Counted from the stretch's first letter, positions 1 through 8,720 are shown. The stretch is 64,000 nucleotides of DNA from an uncultured Gemmata sp. (GCA_937924775.1 CALDUT010000001.1:558001-622000); one strand, 5' to 3'. Notes: generated by a model from the sequence alone, not told the origin. Translations and numbers: made by a program.

Positions 1-106
1 CTTTTTTGTAGGAGTCCGCCGCCGGTACGGTGTTCTCCGCCTGCGCGGTGGCCGCCAGGAACGCCGCGGCTACGCTGAATACCGACCAGAGTGCGACCAA
101 TCGCAT
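1..106 (-). CDS. Secreted protein, 5' end only (paralogue of the upstream cytochrome-like gene)
   Basis: Only the first 35 codons lie in the window; the gene continues beyond base 1. The ATG is preceded by GGAGGA about 8 bases upstream, a strong ribosome binding site. The visible part is a signal peptide (MRLVALWSVFSVAAAF, then an AxA-type site) followed by ENTVPAADSYKK. The DSYKK stretch matches the same position just after the signal peptide of the neighbouring cytochrome-like protein (LPKDSYKK), so this is probably a tandem paralogue. It lies 114 bases downstream of that gene on the same strand and may be co-transcribed. Function beyond export to the periplasm cannot be read from this fragment. 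Confidence 0.7.
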   Translation of the reverse strand, partial: MRLVALWSVFSVAAAFLAATAQAENTVPAADSYKK

Positions 107-220
107 AAGCTAATTCCTCCACGCTGGGGTTGATAAGGGAAAGTTGTGGGAACAAGCCTGTGGGAGCCCATCCCGGGGAGTGGCTGGCTCCCCGGGCCGT
201 GTGACGATTGTTCGGGGGGA

Positions 221-1012
221 TTATTCGTCGTCGCGGAAATCGTTGTGACACTCGGTGCAGCGGGCATTGAGGGTGGTGAGCAGGGATTTGATCTTCGCGG
301 TGTCGGCTTTAGCCCCTTTGCCCGCTTCGGTGGCAATTTGGTTGCTCAATTCGATCGAATCGCGGGAATACTTTTCCCACTTCTTGAGGTTCGCGGGATT
401 GATGCGGGCTTTCTCGTTGGGACTGTGGAAGCCGTAGGCGTTGATCACCGCGGTGCGTACCGCGAGAATTTCCACCATGGCGGGGTCGATTTTCGCCGGG
501 TTGGTCATCTTGGTCATGTCGCGGATGTCGCGTTCGATGTTCAAGCCACCAACGGTTCCGCCCCGGAACGGCGACATCACGGCCATCAGAATCAGGTCAT
601 CCTTGAAGGGTTTGGGTAATTTCCCCGCCGCGGCCGGCATACCAGGTTGCACGGCCAGTTTTTTGGCCCACTCGTCGGCTTTCGTAAAGTCTTTGGCATC
701 AATAGCTTCGGCCACTTTCATGGCATTGTCCTGGAGGGGGGCATCGCCCAGGGCGTCACCGTAAGCGATAACCAACAGCGCCACGCCCAAAGCGGGTTTG
801 ATCTGGCCATCGAGCAACCGATCACCGGCTTTTTGCTTTTTGGCCAAATCGGCCAGGCGGGTTTGCAGGAATTTGACGTCGGCTTCAGCAGCTTTTTTGT
901 AAGAATCTTTCGGCAAATTGAGCGATTCGGCCGTCGCCGACGAGGCCACGAAACCCACGCCGAGGGCGACGAGCGTGGCACAGCCGAGGAGGATACGAAG
1001 CGGGTGTGTCAC
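221..1012 (-). CDS. Secreted c-type cytochrome (class II-like), 263 aa
   Basis: The start is GTG with CAGGAG upstream. An N-terminal signal peptide (LLGCATLVALGVGFVASSATA) sends the product to the periplasm. The body is mostly alpha-helical and charged. A single heme-binding motif CTECH sits about ten residues from the C-terminus, followed by an acidic tail. A C-terminal CxxCH on a helical protein is the arrangement of cytochrome c'/class II cytochromes; this placement is by architecture, not by a database match. The likely role is electron transfer or heme-based ligand binding. It is upstream of a paralogue that runs off the window. Confident that it is a monoheme c-type protein; the subfamily is uncertain. 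Confidence 0.75.
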   Translation of the reverse strand: MTHPLRILLGCATLVALGVGFVASSATAESLNLPKDSYKKAAEADVKFLQTRLADLAKKQKAGDRLLDGQIKPALGVALLVIAYGDALGDAPLQDNAMKVAEAIDAKDFTKADEWAKKLAVQPGMPAAAGKLPKPFKDDLILMAVMSPFRGGTVGGLNIERDIRDMTKMTNPAKIDPAMVEILAVRTAVINAYGFHSPNEKARINPANLKKWEKYSRDSIELSNQIATEAGKGAKADTAKIKSLLTTLNARCTECHNDFRDDE

Positions 1013-1262
1013 GAAGGCATCTCCTGATGAAGGAAGGGGAACTACCGGTTGCGTTGGCGCAATGCGCGGGGCAAGCCGCGATCTCGCGTCCTATTATCGC
1101 AACCGGCTTTGCCGCAGGGGAGTCCCTGTCTGGAAAAGTTACCACTGCCCCGGCGTGATCGGCCGAAGTGTTCAAATGCTGTACACTCCCCCGAGGGCTG
1201 AAGCTCGCGAAGACCCCGTTCGCCCCTCACCATCTTCGCGTCGCCGCTGTAAGTTAATAGGT

Positions 1263-2417
1263 ATGGTAGCAACCACTGTCGAAATTCCGCCACCGCCGCG
1301 GCATTACCGGGAGCCGCTGCGCCTCGGGGCGGTCGCAACGACGTCGGCCGCAGCATCCCCCGGTGACGACCGCGGTAACGTGGTTATTGCGTCGCGATTC
1401 AACCTGGCCCCGCTGGCCGGTTACACCAATCTGCCGTTCCGGCTTTCGGTCCGCGAACTGGGCGGAGTCGGCCTTTGTACCACTGATTTGGTGAATGCCC
1501 GGGCCATTTTGGAACAAATTCCCAAAACTCTGGAACTTCTCGCGCATCATCCCGCCGAACGGCCGCTGTTTGTACAAATCTTCGGCTCCCGAGCCGACGA
1601 AATGGCGGCCGCAGCCCGCTGGCTGGTCGAACGGCAGATTGCCCAGGGTATCGATATCAACATGGGCTGCCCGGTGCGGAAAGTGGTGAAAACCGGGGGT
1701 GGATCATCCCTGTTGTGCGACACCACCGGAGCGACGGTCGAATTGGTCCGGAAAGTGGTGGAAGCGGTTCCCGTGCCGGTGACGGTGAAAATGCGCCTCG
1801 GCTGGGACGATTCCCAACTGACGGCACCGTATTTTGCTCGGGAATTCGAGAAGGTGGGGGTCGCCGCCGTCACCATCCACGGCCGCACCCGCGAACAGGG
1901 TTTCTCGGGCCGGGTGAATCACGACGGCATTCGTCGCGTCGTGGAGGCGGTGCAACGGATTCCGGTCTTTGGCAACGGCGACGTGCGAACCATTGCCGAC
2001 GCCGCCCGCATGATCGAACAAACCGGCTGCCACGGCATCGCCATCGGCCGCGGGGCCCTGGCCAACCCGTGGCTGTTCCGGCAACTCCATAACTGGGTGC
2101 AAACGGGCCACCCCGGCCCCCGGGCGACGTATGCCGAACGTATTGCCTTCATGCGCTTGCACTTACAGCGATTGATCGAATGGAAAGGCAGCGAAAAATA
2201 CGGCTGTATCCACTTCCGCAAAATCGCCACTTGGTACACCAAAGCCCTGCGATTGCCCAAAAAAGTGCAGCACAAGCTCGTCATGCTGGCCAATTGGGCC
2301 GAATTTGAAGACATCATCGCCCCCTTTGCCCACGGCCCAGAGCCCGACGGCTGGACCGAATACGATACCCAACAAGCCCACATCGCGGTTCCCGCCGGAC
2401 CGATCGCCCACTGGTGA
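1263..2417 (+). CDS. dusB: tRNA-dihydrouridine synthase (DusB/Dus family)
   Basis: FMN-dependent enzyme that reduces specific uridines in tRNA to dihydrouridine. The N-terminal TIM barrel is plain: APLAGYTNLPFR near residue 49, DINMGCPVRKVVK with the catalytic Cys at about residue 136, VKMRLGW with the FMN-contacting Lys, HGRTREQGFSG, and GNGDVRT with the later IGRGAL phosphate-binding segment. A helical C-terminal domain follows. The open frame extends 115 codons upstream, but that part overlaps the divergent cytochrome gene, so the ATG giving MVATTVEIPP is preferred (384 aa). About 45 N-terminal residues precede the barrel, longer than usual. Monocistronic. Which Dus subfamily it belongs to is not certain. 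Confidence 0.9.
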   Translation: MVATTVEIPPPPRHYREPLRLGAVATTSAAASPGDDRGNVVIASRFNLAPLAGYTNLPFRLSVRELGGVGLCTTDLVNARAILEQIPKTLELLAHHPAERPLFVQIFGSRADEMAAAARWLVERQIAQGIDINMGCPVRKVVKTGGGSSLLCDTTGATVELVRKVVEAVPVPVTVKMRLGWDDSQLTAPYFAREFEKVGVAAVTIHGRTREQGFSGRVNHDGIRRVVEAVQRIPVFGNGDVRTIADAARMIEQTGCHGIAIGRGALANPWLFRQLHNWVQTGHPGPRATYAERIAFMRLHLQRLIEWKGSEKYGCIHFRKIATWYTKALRLPKKVQHKLVMLANWAEFEDIIAPFAHGPEPDGWTEYDTQQAHIAVPAGPIAHW

Positions 2418-2504
2418 ACCAGCCCCCCGACGATTTCCTCTCTCTGGGCCTCCGAACAGTGAAGGCTAGATGCCGGTTCCTCGGTTTTTTGCTCACGGCT
2501 GGGT

Positions 2505-2518
2505 GGGCCAGCTGGCCC
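2505..2518. repeat. 14-bp perfect palindrome between convergent genes
   Basis: GGGCCAGCTGGCCC is an exact self-complement in the gap between the convergent dusB-like and GNAT genes. It could be part of a bidirectional terminator, but there is no T-run on either side, so the role is unproven. Confidence 0.25.
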
Positions 2519-2570
2519 GGCCCCAGCAGGTGAAAGCCCGTGGCTAAGTGAGGGCGGATATCGGTTGGGT

Positions 2571-3506
2571 TTACAAGGCCTTCTCCAGAACGGGAAATCG
2601 CCCCTGTTCCTTGAAGTAACGAGCGTAGAAGTTCACCAGATACGGCACGTCCGACGGGCACTGGGCCGCCAAGGCATTCACCGTTCCTTCGGTCATCTCC
2701 TGCGAAGCTTCTGAGAGCAACGCCAACCCGGCGGTCAGAGCTTCTGCCGGATCCGCGACCAAAAAGCTGAATAGCCCATTGACACGTTTGGTGTTCAGTC
2801 CTTCGGTTCCGAAGGCCCCCAACCGGAAGCAAGGAGCCCACGGATCAAGCATCCTCACGTCGGCGTAGCTGCTGCTTTCCAAGCCAATGGCGATGGCCTT
2901 GGGTGCGCCACTGGGGGTTCGCAGAAGAAGAAAGGCTTCCGCCGGGAAATAGGGATTGGCAAAGAAGTAGTTTTCGAGCTTGGCATCGGGCAAGCGGATA
3001 ATGCCGCGGCCCATCGCGGCGATCACGGGGAGGTCGTTGCGCTGCAGGCGGCTGATGGGCAATTTGCTCCGGTTCACCAGGGTGGGCAGATCGATTGGGT
3101 CGGCGCAGTAATTGATCATGTCGCGGGTATGGCTGAACCCGCGATCGGCGAAAAACTGTAACACCGGCTGCCAATCGTGGCGATAGGCCGCGAAAACGCT
3201 CGTCAGCCCGCGGGTCTGGGCCGATTGCAGCACTGCGTCGAACAGGGGTTCGGCCAGCGTTTCATAACCCTTTTTGCACCACGGGAAACTGACGCGGCCT
3301 TGCTCTGGTTCCAAAACGCAATAGCCCACAACTCCGTCGTTTGCTTCAGCATAGAAACGGCTGGTGGGGTCGAATTGGCGACTGCGAACGCGTCGCCGCA
3401 CATCTTCGGCCGTGGCCGGTTTGAAGCCGGGCAGCCCGTAGGCGGAGGCGTTGAACACCGCCGCTTGAGCCAGTTCGTCGCCGGGTTGGAACGTGCGAAT
3501 GGTCAC
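2571..3506 (-). CDS. GNAT-family N-acetyltransferase, 311 aa
   Basis: The protein starts with MTIRTFQPGDELAQAAVFN, the typical beta1-alpha1 opening of a GNAT fold. It continues with VVGYCVLEPEQGRVSFPW (beta4-like) and a segment ending in FFADRGFSHTRDM, which resembles the FYEKxGF signature near the C-terminus of GNAT domains. The first about 150 residues form one acetyltransferase domain; the second half may be a degenerate second domain or a substrate-binding extension. The substrate cannot be inferred. Stand-alone gene, convergent with dusB. Confidence 0.65.
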   Translation of the reverse strand: MTIRTFQPGDELAQAAVFNASAYGLPGFKPATAEDVRRRVRSRQFDPTSRFYAEANDGVVGYCVLEPEQGRVSFPWCKKGYETLAEPLFDAVLQSAQTRGLTSVFAAYRHDWQPVLQFFADRGFSHTRDMINYCADPIDLPTLVNRSKLPISRLQRNDLPVIAAMGRGIIRLPDAKLENYFFANPYFPAEAFLLLRTPSGAPKAIAIGLESSSYADVRMLDPWAPCFRLGAFGTEGLNTKRVNGLFSFLVADPAEALTAGLALLSEASQEMTEGTVNALAAQCPSDVPYLVNFYARYFKEQGRFPVLEKAL

Positions 3507-3801
3507 GGGACATCACCGGGGTTGGTGAATGGGGCCAATTGATACTACTTGCTCACCGCCACTCCGACAACCTCTCCCGCGACCGCTCCCAGGGGGGCCT
3601 TGATCCGCCCAGCGCAGGGGTTTCCGAATCACTTGTGGTTCCTCCCACCGTGGTCGGATTTCGCCCGGATCCGCTCATAATCAGGCTCCCGTTTTGCGAT
3701 GGAGCGACCTGCGTGCCAGTCCCACTCGATAACGCGAAGCTGGTATTGTTCCCCACGAGCTTCCTGTGGTAGGGTGGGCGGCTCTAGAGCGAGAACGACA
3801 C

Positions 3802-5376
3802 ATGACCGCGGTCCAACCCCCGAAGTCTCCTTCCCCACTTCCAGCCGCGATGCGTTCGACTCCGCGGCTGCGTAGCGTGGCGGTCATGGGCTACCGGTTT
3901 CATCCGGCTCAGCCGCGGCGCGAGATGATGCTTTTGATCGCGGGAGTTCTTCTGGGTCTCGGATTGCGTCTGGGGGCCTGGCACAGTGGCCGTTCGTTGT
4001 GGATCGACGAAGCCATGCTAGCCCTGAACATTATCGATCGCTCAGCTGCAGAATTGCTGCAACCGTTGGATTACAACCAAGGAGCCCCGATCGGATTTCT
4101 GTTCGCGGTGAAGGCGGCGGTCGTGGTGTTTGGTGCTTCGGAAGAGTCACTCCGTTTGGTACCGTTGGTCGCTTCGCTGGCGGGGTTGGTGGGTTTTGCC
4201 GTGTTGGCTTGGCGGCTGCTACCGCCGGCGGCCGCAGGGCTTGCCGTAGCTTTGTGCGCCGTCTCCCCGCATCTGATCAGCTACGCGGCGGAATGCAAGC
4301 AGTATGCGAGCGACGCAGCCGTGACGATCGGCCTCGGAGTGGTGGCGCAGGGTGTGTTGCAGGGTCGGGGAGGCTGGCGGTGGGGGCTGTTGGCCGCGGC
4401 GGGAGTGGTCGCGGTGTGGTGTTCGCACCCGGCGGTCTTCATTCTGGGGGGAATCGGCACCACGTTAATCTTTTCAGCGGCCATGGCCCGCGACCGGCCC
4501 CGCCTTCTGGCCGCGCTGGGGGCTATTGCCGCGTGGCTAGCGAGCTTCACCTTCTGTTATTTCCTCAGTTTGAAGGATTTGAGCCAGAATCGTTACTTGA
4601 CACAGTATTGGTCGGACCATTTCTGGCCTGTTCCGCCGCGATCGCTCCGGGACGTGACTTGGCTGGTGGAACACGCTTTGCAGTTTTTCACCCAACCGGG
4701 CGGCTTTGGTCATACATTCGTCCCACTGGGCGGCTTTGCTGCGGTTTTGGCGCTGCTCGGTTGGCGCGACTGGCTGCGGGAGAATCGCGTGGTGGCTTGC
4801 GCCCTGGTGCTGCCGGTGGTGTGGGTCGTCGTGGCTTCCGGGCTTCAGAAATATCCGGTGGGAGGCCGGCTGATGCTGTTTTGGGTTCCGGTGGCCCTTT
4901 TGCTGGTGGCCCGCGGCGCTGGGAGTGTGATGAGCCGGCTTCACACCACGCACCCGTTGGCCGCCTGGTTGCTCGGAACAGCGCTGTTGGCAGCTCCTGG
5001 GGGCGATACGGTGGGCGAACTGCGGCGACCGTCACGCTTGGAAGAGTTGGCCCCGGTGTTGCGTGAGGTGCGGAACCACTGGCAACCCGGGGATCGGGCG
5101 TATGTGTATTATGGGGCCATCCCGGCGTTCCGCTACTACACCCGCCACGAACCCTGGCCGGCGGCCGCCGTCGTTTATGGTCACGAACACCGCGGCAACC
5201 CCACCGGTTACCGCGACGAACTGGCTTGCCTGCGGGGGCGGGTCTGGCTGATTGTCAGCCATCGCCACGGGGATGAAGAAACCTTGCTCCGGACTTGGCT
5301 GTCTAGCCGGGGCCCGTGTGAACAGGTGGTGCAGTACCCGGGGGCCGCTGCCTACTACTACCGGTTGCCGGAATAA
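3802..5376 (+). CDS. GT-C fold membrane glycosyltransferase-like protein (PMT/GT39 family)
   Basis: Integral membrane protein with many hydrophobic segments and a basic cytoplasmic N-terminus. The first periplasmic loop has SLWIDEAMLALNI, the acidic (D/E) motif of lipid-linked sugar transferases of the GT-C class, followed by YNQGAPIGFLF. The C-terminal periplasmic part is soluble and contains YVYYGAIPAFRYYTRH. Proteins of this type transfer sugars from polyprenyl phosphate donors to lipids or proteins; the acceptor is unknown. The ATG giving MTAVQPPK is preferred over an in-frame upstream GTG. 524 aa. No obvious operon partner. A second GT39-like gene lies at about 32 kb. Confidence 0.75.
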   Translation: MTAVQPPKSPSPLPAAMRSTPRLRSVAVMGYRFHPAQPRREMMLLIAGVLLGLGLRLGAWHSGRSLWIDEAMLALNIIDRSAAELLQPLDYNQGAPIGFLFAVKAAVVVFGASEESLRLVPLVASLAGLVGFAVLAWRLLPPAAAGLAVALCAVSPHLISYAAECKQYASDAAVTIGLGVVAQGVLQGRGGWRWGLLAAAGVVAVWCSHPAVFILGGIGTTLIFSAAMARDRPRLLAALGAIAAWLASFTFCYFLSLKDLSQNRYLTQYWSDHFWPVPPRSLRDVTWLVEHALQFFTQPGGFGHTFVPLGGFAAVLALLGWRDWLRENRVVACALVLPVVWVVVASGLQKYPVGGRLMLFWVPVALLLVARGAGSVMSRLHTTHPLAAWLLGTALLAAPGGDTVGELRRPSRLEELAPVLREVRNHWQPGDRAYVYYGAIPAFRYYTRHEPWPAAAVVYGHEHRGNPTGYRDELACLRGRVWLIVSHRHGDEETLLRTWLSSRGPCEQVVQYPGAAAYYYRLPE

Positions 5377-5527
5377 ACGGAAACGTACTGTAGGAAAACG
5401 TTTTTCTGTTCCCAGTAGTGGTTTCCCCGCCGAGGACGGTTCTGAAACCGTTGTTCGGCTCCTCATTCCGAAACGGTAGGAACCCTGGGGATAGAGAACA
5501 GCCCTCGGGGATAGCCCCCGGACACGT

Positions 5528-6415
5528 TTAGTCGCGGCGGAGCCGTTTCATGGATTTGATCGTATGCAGCGGAAATAGCTTCCACCCCACGTCCACTTCC
5601 GCTACTAAACCCACCAAGGTTGCTCTCTGGCCATCTTTTTGAGTTGTGGGCAAAAGGACGATCACCCGCTCTTGGTCGCCCACTTGCACCTCGGCCGTAA
5701 CAATCCCCGACGCGGGATCAACGGCCAAGGTCGTATAACTCGCTAGCTTGGCATCGAACCGCAGCGGGTCACTTTTGTAGACCGCGACCGCATCGGTGCG
5801 AAACTCTGATCCATTACTTTGTTGATAAACAAACTGAACTTCGCCCACGGTAAGCGTGGGATTCATCGCTTTGGGCTGATCGATCTGGATGTGCCACGCG
5901 GCCAACGACTTCCGCGGCGGTACCGGTACCGGTTGCGGAAACGCCACCGATCGGATATTCCCCTTGGTGAACGCCCCCCCGCTGAAAGTTTGTGTGGTTC
6001 CATCCACTTGGCCAGAGAAACCCAACACATTCAGCCCTTTGTATTCGAGAGTACCGATGAGAGGGGCTTCGCGGCCTTTCACCGCGATCGTAGCGGTTTT
6101 TTTGTCGTAATCGTACTGAATGGATTCGACCGACGCGAGCGGGACGTAGGTGACAATCCCTTTGGTATAGGTGGTGGAATGCGGTTCGCGGACTTCTAAT
6201 ACCAAAGGGCCGCGGCGGGCGTCGTCCGTTTCGCCGTCGGGATCGGCCAGCCACGTCAGCCGGCGTGTTCCAAGGCCGAATTTCACCTCGCGGACGTGCT
6301 GTTGGTTATTGTCGGCGTCCACCACCGTCGCCGTTGTCGGGGGTTCCCCAGCGGCCGCCGCGATACCAACAAGAGTCATCGCCAGCACACCGCTAGCCAC
6401 CCACAGCCTCGTCAT
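5528..6415 (-). CDS. Secreted hypothetical protein, 295 aa
   Basis: The start chosen is the ATG that opens a clean signal peptide (MTRLWVASGVLAMTLVGIAAAAG); GAGGAT stands at the right distance upstream. The 49 codons upstream in the same frame lack these features. The mature protein is rich in beta-strand-like segments (VVDADNNQQHVREVKFGLG, YVPLASVESIQYDYDKK) and has no Cys or catalytic signature I recognise. It resembles the many uncharacterised exported proteins of planctomycetes. No function can be assigned. Confidence 0.65.
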   Translation of the reverse strand: MTRLWVASGVLAMTLVGIAAAAGEPPTTATVVDADNNQQHVREVKFGLGTRRLTWLADPDGETDDARRGPLVLEVREPHSTTYTKGIVTYVPLASVESIQYDYDKKTATIAVKGREAPLIGTLEYKGLNVLGFSGQVDGTTQTFSGGAFTKGNIRSVAFPQPVPVPPRKSLAAWHIQIDQPKAMNPTLTVGEVQFVYQQSNGSEFRTDAVAVYKSDPLRFDAKLASYTTLAVDPASGIVTAEVQVGDQERVIVLLPTTQKDGQRATLVGLVAEVDVGWKLFPLHTIKSMKRLRRD

Positions 6416-6821
6416 GGCATCCTCACAATTTTTTACAATTACGATTGCCTTAGTCATTTTTCCTAGCCGCGATAGGTCACGCATCTTCGAAAGACTGCCA
6501 GCGTGACGCTCGTGATCAATCCGCAACTGGGAGAATTTTACGGGCAACATAACCGGAGGCACCGTGAGATTATGGATGATTGTACAAACTTTGACCAGAG
6601 CAGAATGCCCCGGTAGGTTTGGGCCACGTCGGAATCATCGTTTATCAAAAGCGTCGAGTTAGCTAGGAAAAAGTGGGGGAAGTCGAAAAACGATGTCTTG
6701 CGGGTCGGGGGTTGGCGCGACATAATCACTGCAACTTCTGGGTGGTGCAACCACCTCGGTGGAGCGGGTAGGAATCGCCTGTTGCGTCATCCTCAGCCCC
6801 ACCGGCCGACTGGTATTCGCG

Positions 6822-7334
6822 ATGGAAACAGGTCCTGCCGTGGACGATATTTTCCTTCCCAGTGGCCGCCTTCGCCCCGACATTCTCGATGAGGCGACGG
6901 CGCGGGCCTTGCGTGAAGCCTTGGCATACACCCGCGCCACGAATTGGGACAGTGTGCGAACCCCGCATCTGTTTATGGGCTTGTTGGCCGCCCCCGATTC
7001 GGGCGTGTACAAATGGGCCAATCGTCTCGGAGCCAACCTCAGCGACCTGCTCGATCAATTCCGTGAACTGTTCCATCAACCCCACGCAGAGCCAGTGCGC
7101 CCCCTTCTGCTGAACCGCGAATTTTTGTCCGACAACGTCATTCGCCTGCTCCGCGATGCCCACAGCCGCGCCAACGACGGTGGTCGAGCCTGCATCACCC
7201 CGATGGATTTGCTCATCACTTTGTTCACCACCCCCAATAGCATTGTTGCGGAATGCTTCGAACGCATCGGCATGACCGCGGCGAAGCTGACCGAACTGGC
7301 CGTTCTCGCCGAACGGGACGCCCCGACGCAGTAA
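6822..7334 (+). CDS. Clp N-domain-only protein, 170 aa
   Basis: Two consecutive repeats of the Clp N-terminal (Clp_N) fold are visible: LREALAYTRATN...TPHLFMGLL...GVYKWANRLGANLSDLL, and LSDNVIRLLRDAHSRAN...ITPMDLLITLF...VAECFERIGMTAAKL. This is the substrate/adaptor-binding domain of ClpA/ClpB/ClpC, but there is no AAA+ ATPase domain. In other bacteria such proteins (ClpS-independent Clp_N proteins) may act as adaptors or chaperone-like factors; here this is inference. The ATG at METGPAVDD is preferred over a GTG 63 bases upstream; neither has a strong ribosome binding site. Confidence 0.7.
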   Translation: METGPAVDDIFLPSGRLRPDILDEATARALREALAYTRATNWDSVRTPHLFMGLLAAPDSGVYKWANRLGANLSDLLDQFRELFHQPHAEPVRPLLLNREFLSDNVIRLLRDAHSRANDGGRACITPMDLLITLFTTPNSIVAECFERIGMTAAKLTELAVLAERDAPTQ

Positions 7335-7370
7335 AACCCGCCGTCGGGCCCGCGGACAAGGCCACCGCCA

Positions 7371-7398
7371 GCCGTGGTCAAGAAATGTGGACCACGGC
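7371..7398. terminator. Inverted repeat downstream of Clp_N gene
   Basis: GCCGTGGTC and GACCACGGC form a perfect 9-bp stem with a 10-base loop, 37 bases after the stop codon. It is placed like a transcription terminator, but no T-run follows, so it may instead be an RNA-end-stabilising hairpin. Confidence 0.35.
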
Positions 7399-7453
7399 GG
7401 AGTTGGCCAGAAACTCCATTCCGCCATTTCCTCGTCGCTCCCCGAGAGTCGAA

Positions 7454-7533
7454 AAGCTTTCTAGCACTCGATCTGGTGGGGTGGGCTCCCACGCGAGAAG
7501 CTTCATCGACTCGACTTGGTGTGGTGGACTCCC
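7454..7533. repeat. Imperfect tandem repeat, about 44-bp period, two copies
   Basis: Copy one starts AAGCTTTCTAGCACTCGA and copy two AAGCTTCATCGACTCGA; both continue with a TGGTG-rich core and end in CTCCC. Similarity is clear but not perfect. No function is suggested by the context. Confidence 0.35.
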
Positions 7534-7886
7534 CAGCACGGCTTCGAGGCCCCGACGATGTCATCCACCCCGCGTATCAAGGCGCTTCCGAGTATCGTTC
7601 TGGATGTAGTCAGCGCGGTAGTTGCGGGAAATTGTCGCACGGCGCGTGAATGTTGGGAATACTCTTGCGCCGCGTGGGAATTGGCCCGTCCGTGGGGCCA
7701 CGGAAGGAGCACAAAATGCTGAAGAAAAAATTTTCGGACAATTGGCACGAAGTTTGCTTATCAACACTCTCTCACGCGGCGTTAGATAATCACTGGTTCG
7801 GCGAGCGGACCAGATTCAGTCCACAGCCTGACATGCCCCAGAAACGCGAGACAACGGCAGTTGACGAAGCCCCGGAAGGCGCAGCT

Positions 7887-8197
7887 ATGAGTGGCCATTT
7901 TCCCTCGAAGACTTTCAACCCCTCCTCCGACAAATCGAACCGCCTGCAGCTGCAACCGGCGTCTTCGAGCTGGATGACCCACTCGCCGCCTTTGAGCAGC
8001 GATGGCCTGGCACATTGTCGCAGATCGACCGCGTAGTAAGCGCGATGACACCGAAGGAACGTCATGCCCCAATTCAAATCGACTCGTCCCGGCGGCTCCA
8101 AATAGCACCACGCTGCGATAGGCAGCTGGAACAGTTCGACCGCTTGGTGGCCGAATTCTCCCGCGTGCAGAACTTAGCCCTTCAGTTCAGTTGGTGA
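7887..8197 (+). pseudogene. Standalone SRP54 M-domain-like protein, broken by one frameshift
   Basis: From an ATG with GGAAGG 8 bases upstream the frame reads MSGHF, and then the coding signal moves by one base at a T4 run (7898-7901). In the shifted frame it continues SLEDFQPLLRQIE ... LSQIDRVVSAMTPKERH ... IDSSRRLQIA ... EQFDRLVAEFSRVQNLALQF and stops at TGA. These blocks line up in order with the M domain of Ffh/SRP54 (FTxEDF, the SMTPxER motif, the GSRRxRIA RNA-binding motif, and the terminal VNxLLKQFxxM helix). The G and NG GTPase domains are absent, and the Gly/Met-rich hydrophobic groove segment is replaced by an Ala/Pro stretch. One added T would give a roughly 104-residue protein. 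It may be a real pseudogene, a sequencing error, or a frameshifted gene. Confidence 0.55.
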
Positions 8198-8199
8198 GC

Positions 8200-8720
8200 A
8201 TGAGTCAGTGGCAGCAAATTGAATTGGTCTTCAACCTGGACAAGCTGTTCAAGGTGGGATGAGCCGACGCCTTCCTTTCCGGAATGGAAGTGGACCATGC
8301 AAGTGTCGGGACGCGCGTCATCAGGTCGTCCAGGAACGTCGTGGCCGAGAAGGCCGACATCCAAACGACGCGGGATAACGGGACGCAGGCGGTCGCGACC
8401 ACCAGAGCCATCGAGATGCACGTCGGCGACGACCTCGTTGTCGAGGCGTTGGATCTCGGTGACGGAGGGCCAGACTCACCTCGCGCCAGCCGCGTGGCGC
8501 ACACTGAACGTCTTGGCGGATGGCCAAAGTCGGGCGGAAGGTCAGCGTGACGGTCTAGGACGAGGCGGGAGAACTGACCCTGAAACCCGACCAGTACTTA
8601 TCGAGGGCGCTGCAAACCTTCACCAGCGTCCAAGATGTGGAGGCCTACGTCACGCCGACGGTCCAGCAAACTCAGCAGGCCATGCGGCCGGCTGGTTGTG
8701 AGCGGGTGGCTCTGAACTCC
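8200..8720 (+). pseudogene. Possible decayed coding region, unidentified
   Basis: Coherent-looking peptides occur in different frames, interrupted by stops and shifts. One frame reads MSQWQQIELVFNLDKLF, a stop, then ADAFLSGMEVDH. Another begins MAKVGRKVSVTV, has a TAG, and goes on with DEAGELTLKPDQYL, ALQTFTSVQDVEAYV and TPTVQQTQQ. Such fragments would be expected from a gene under decay. I cannot name a family. Chance open frames in GC-rich DNA are the main alternative. Confidence 0.3.

Larger units (their letters stand above)
7335..7886. other. Intergenic stretch without a supported gene
   Basis: Several short open frames cross this stretch on both strands, but none has a convincing protein or start. 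It holds an inverted repeat just after the Clp_N gene and an imperfect tandem repeat (listed separately). The part just before 7887 has GGAAGG that fits as the ribosome binding site of the frameshifted SRP-like ORF. Confidence 0.5.

Noticed and set aside
918-1262. Long N-terminal extension of dusB
   Set aside because: It overlaps the divergent cytochrome gene and its signal peptide region; Dus barrel starts after the ATG at 1263.
7650-8036. 128-codon open frame with MLGILLRRV start
   Set aside because: The protein is low quality in this frame except near its end; the SRP-like blocks are in the shifted frame.
7782-8111. Antisense open frames on the minus strand opposite the SRP-like ORF
   Set aside because: They mirror codon bias of the plus-strand ORF and show no family signature.
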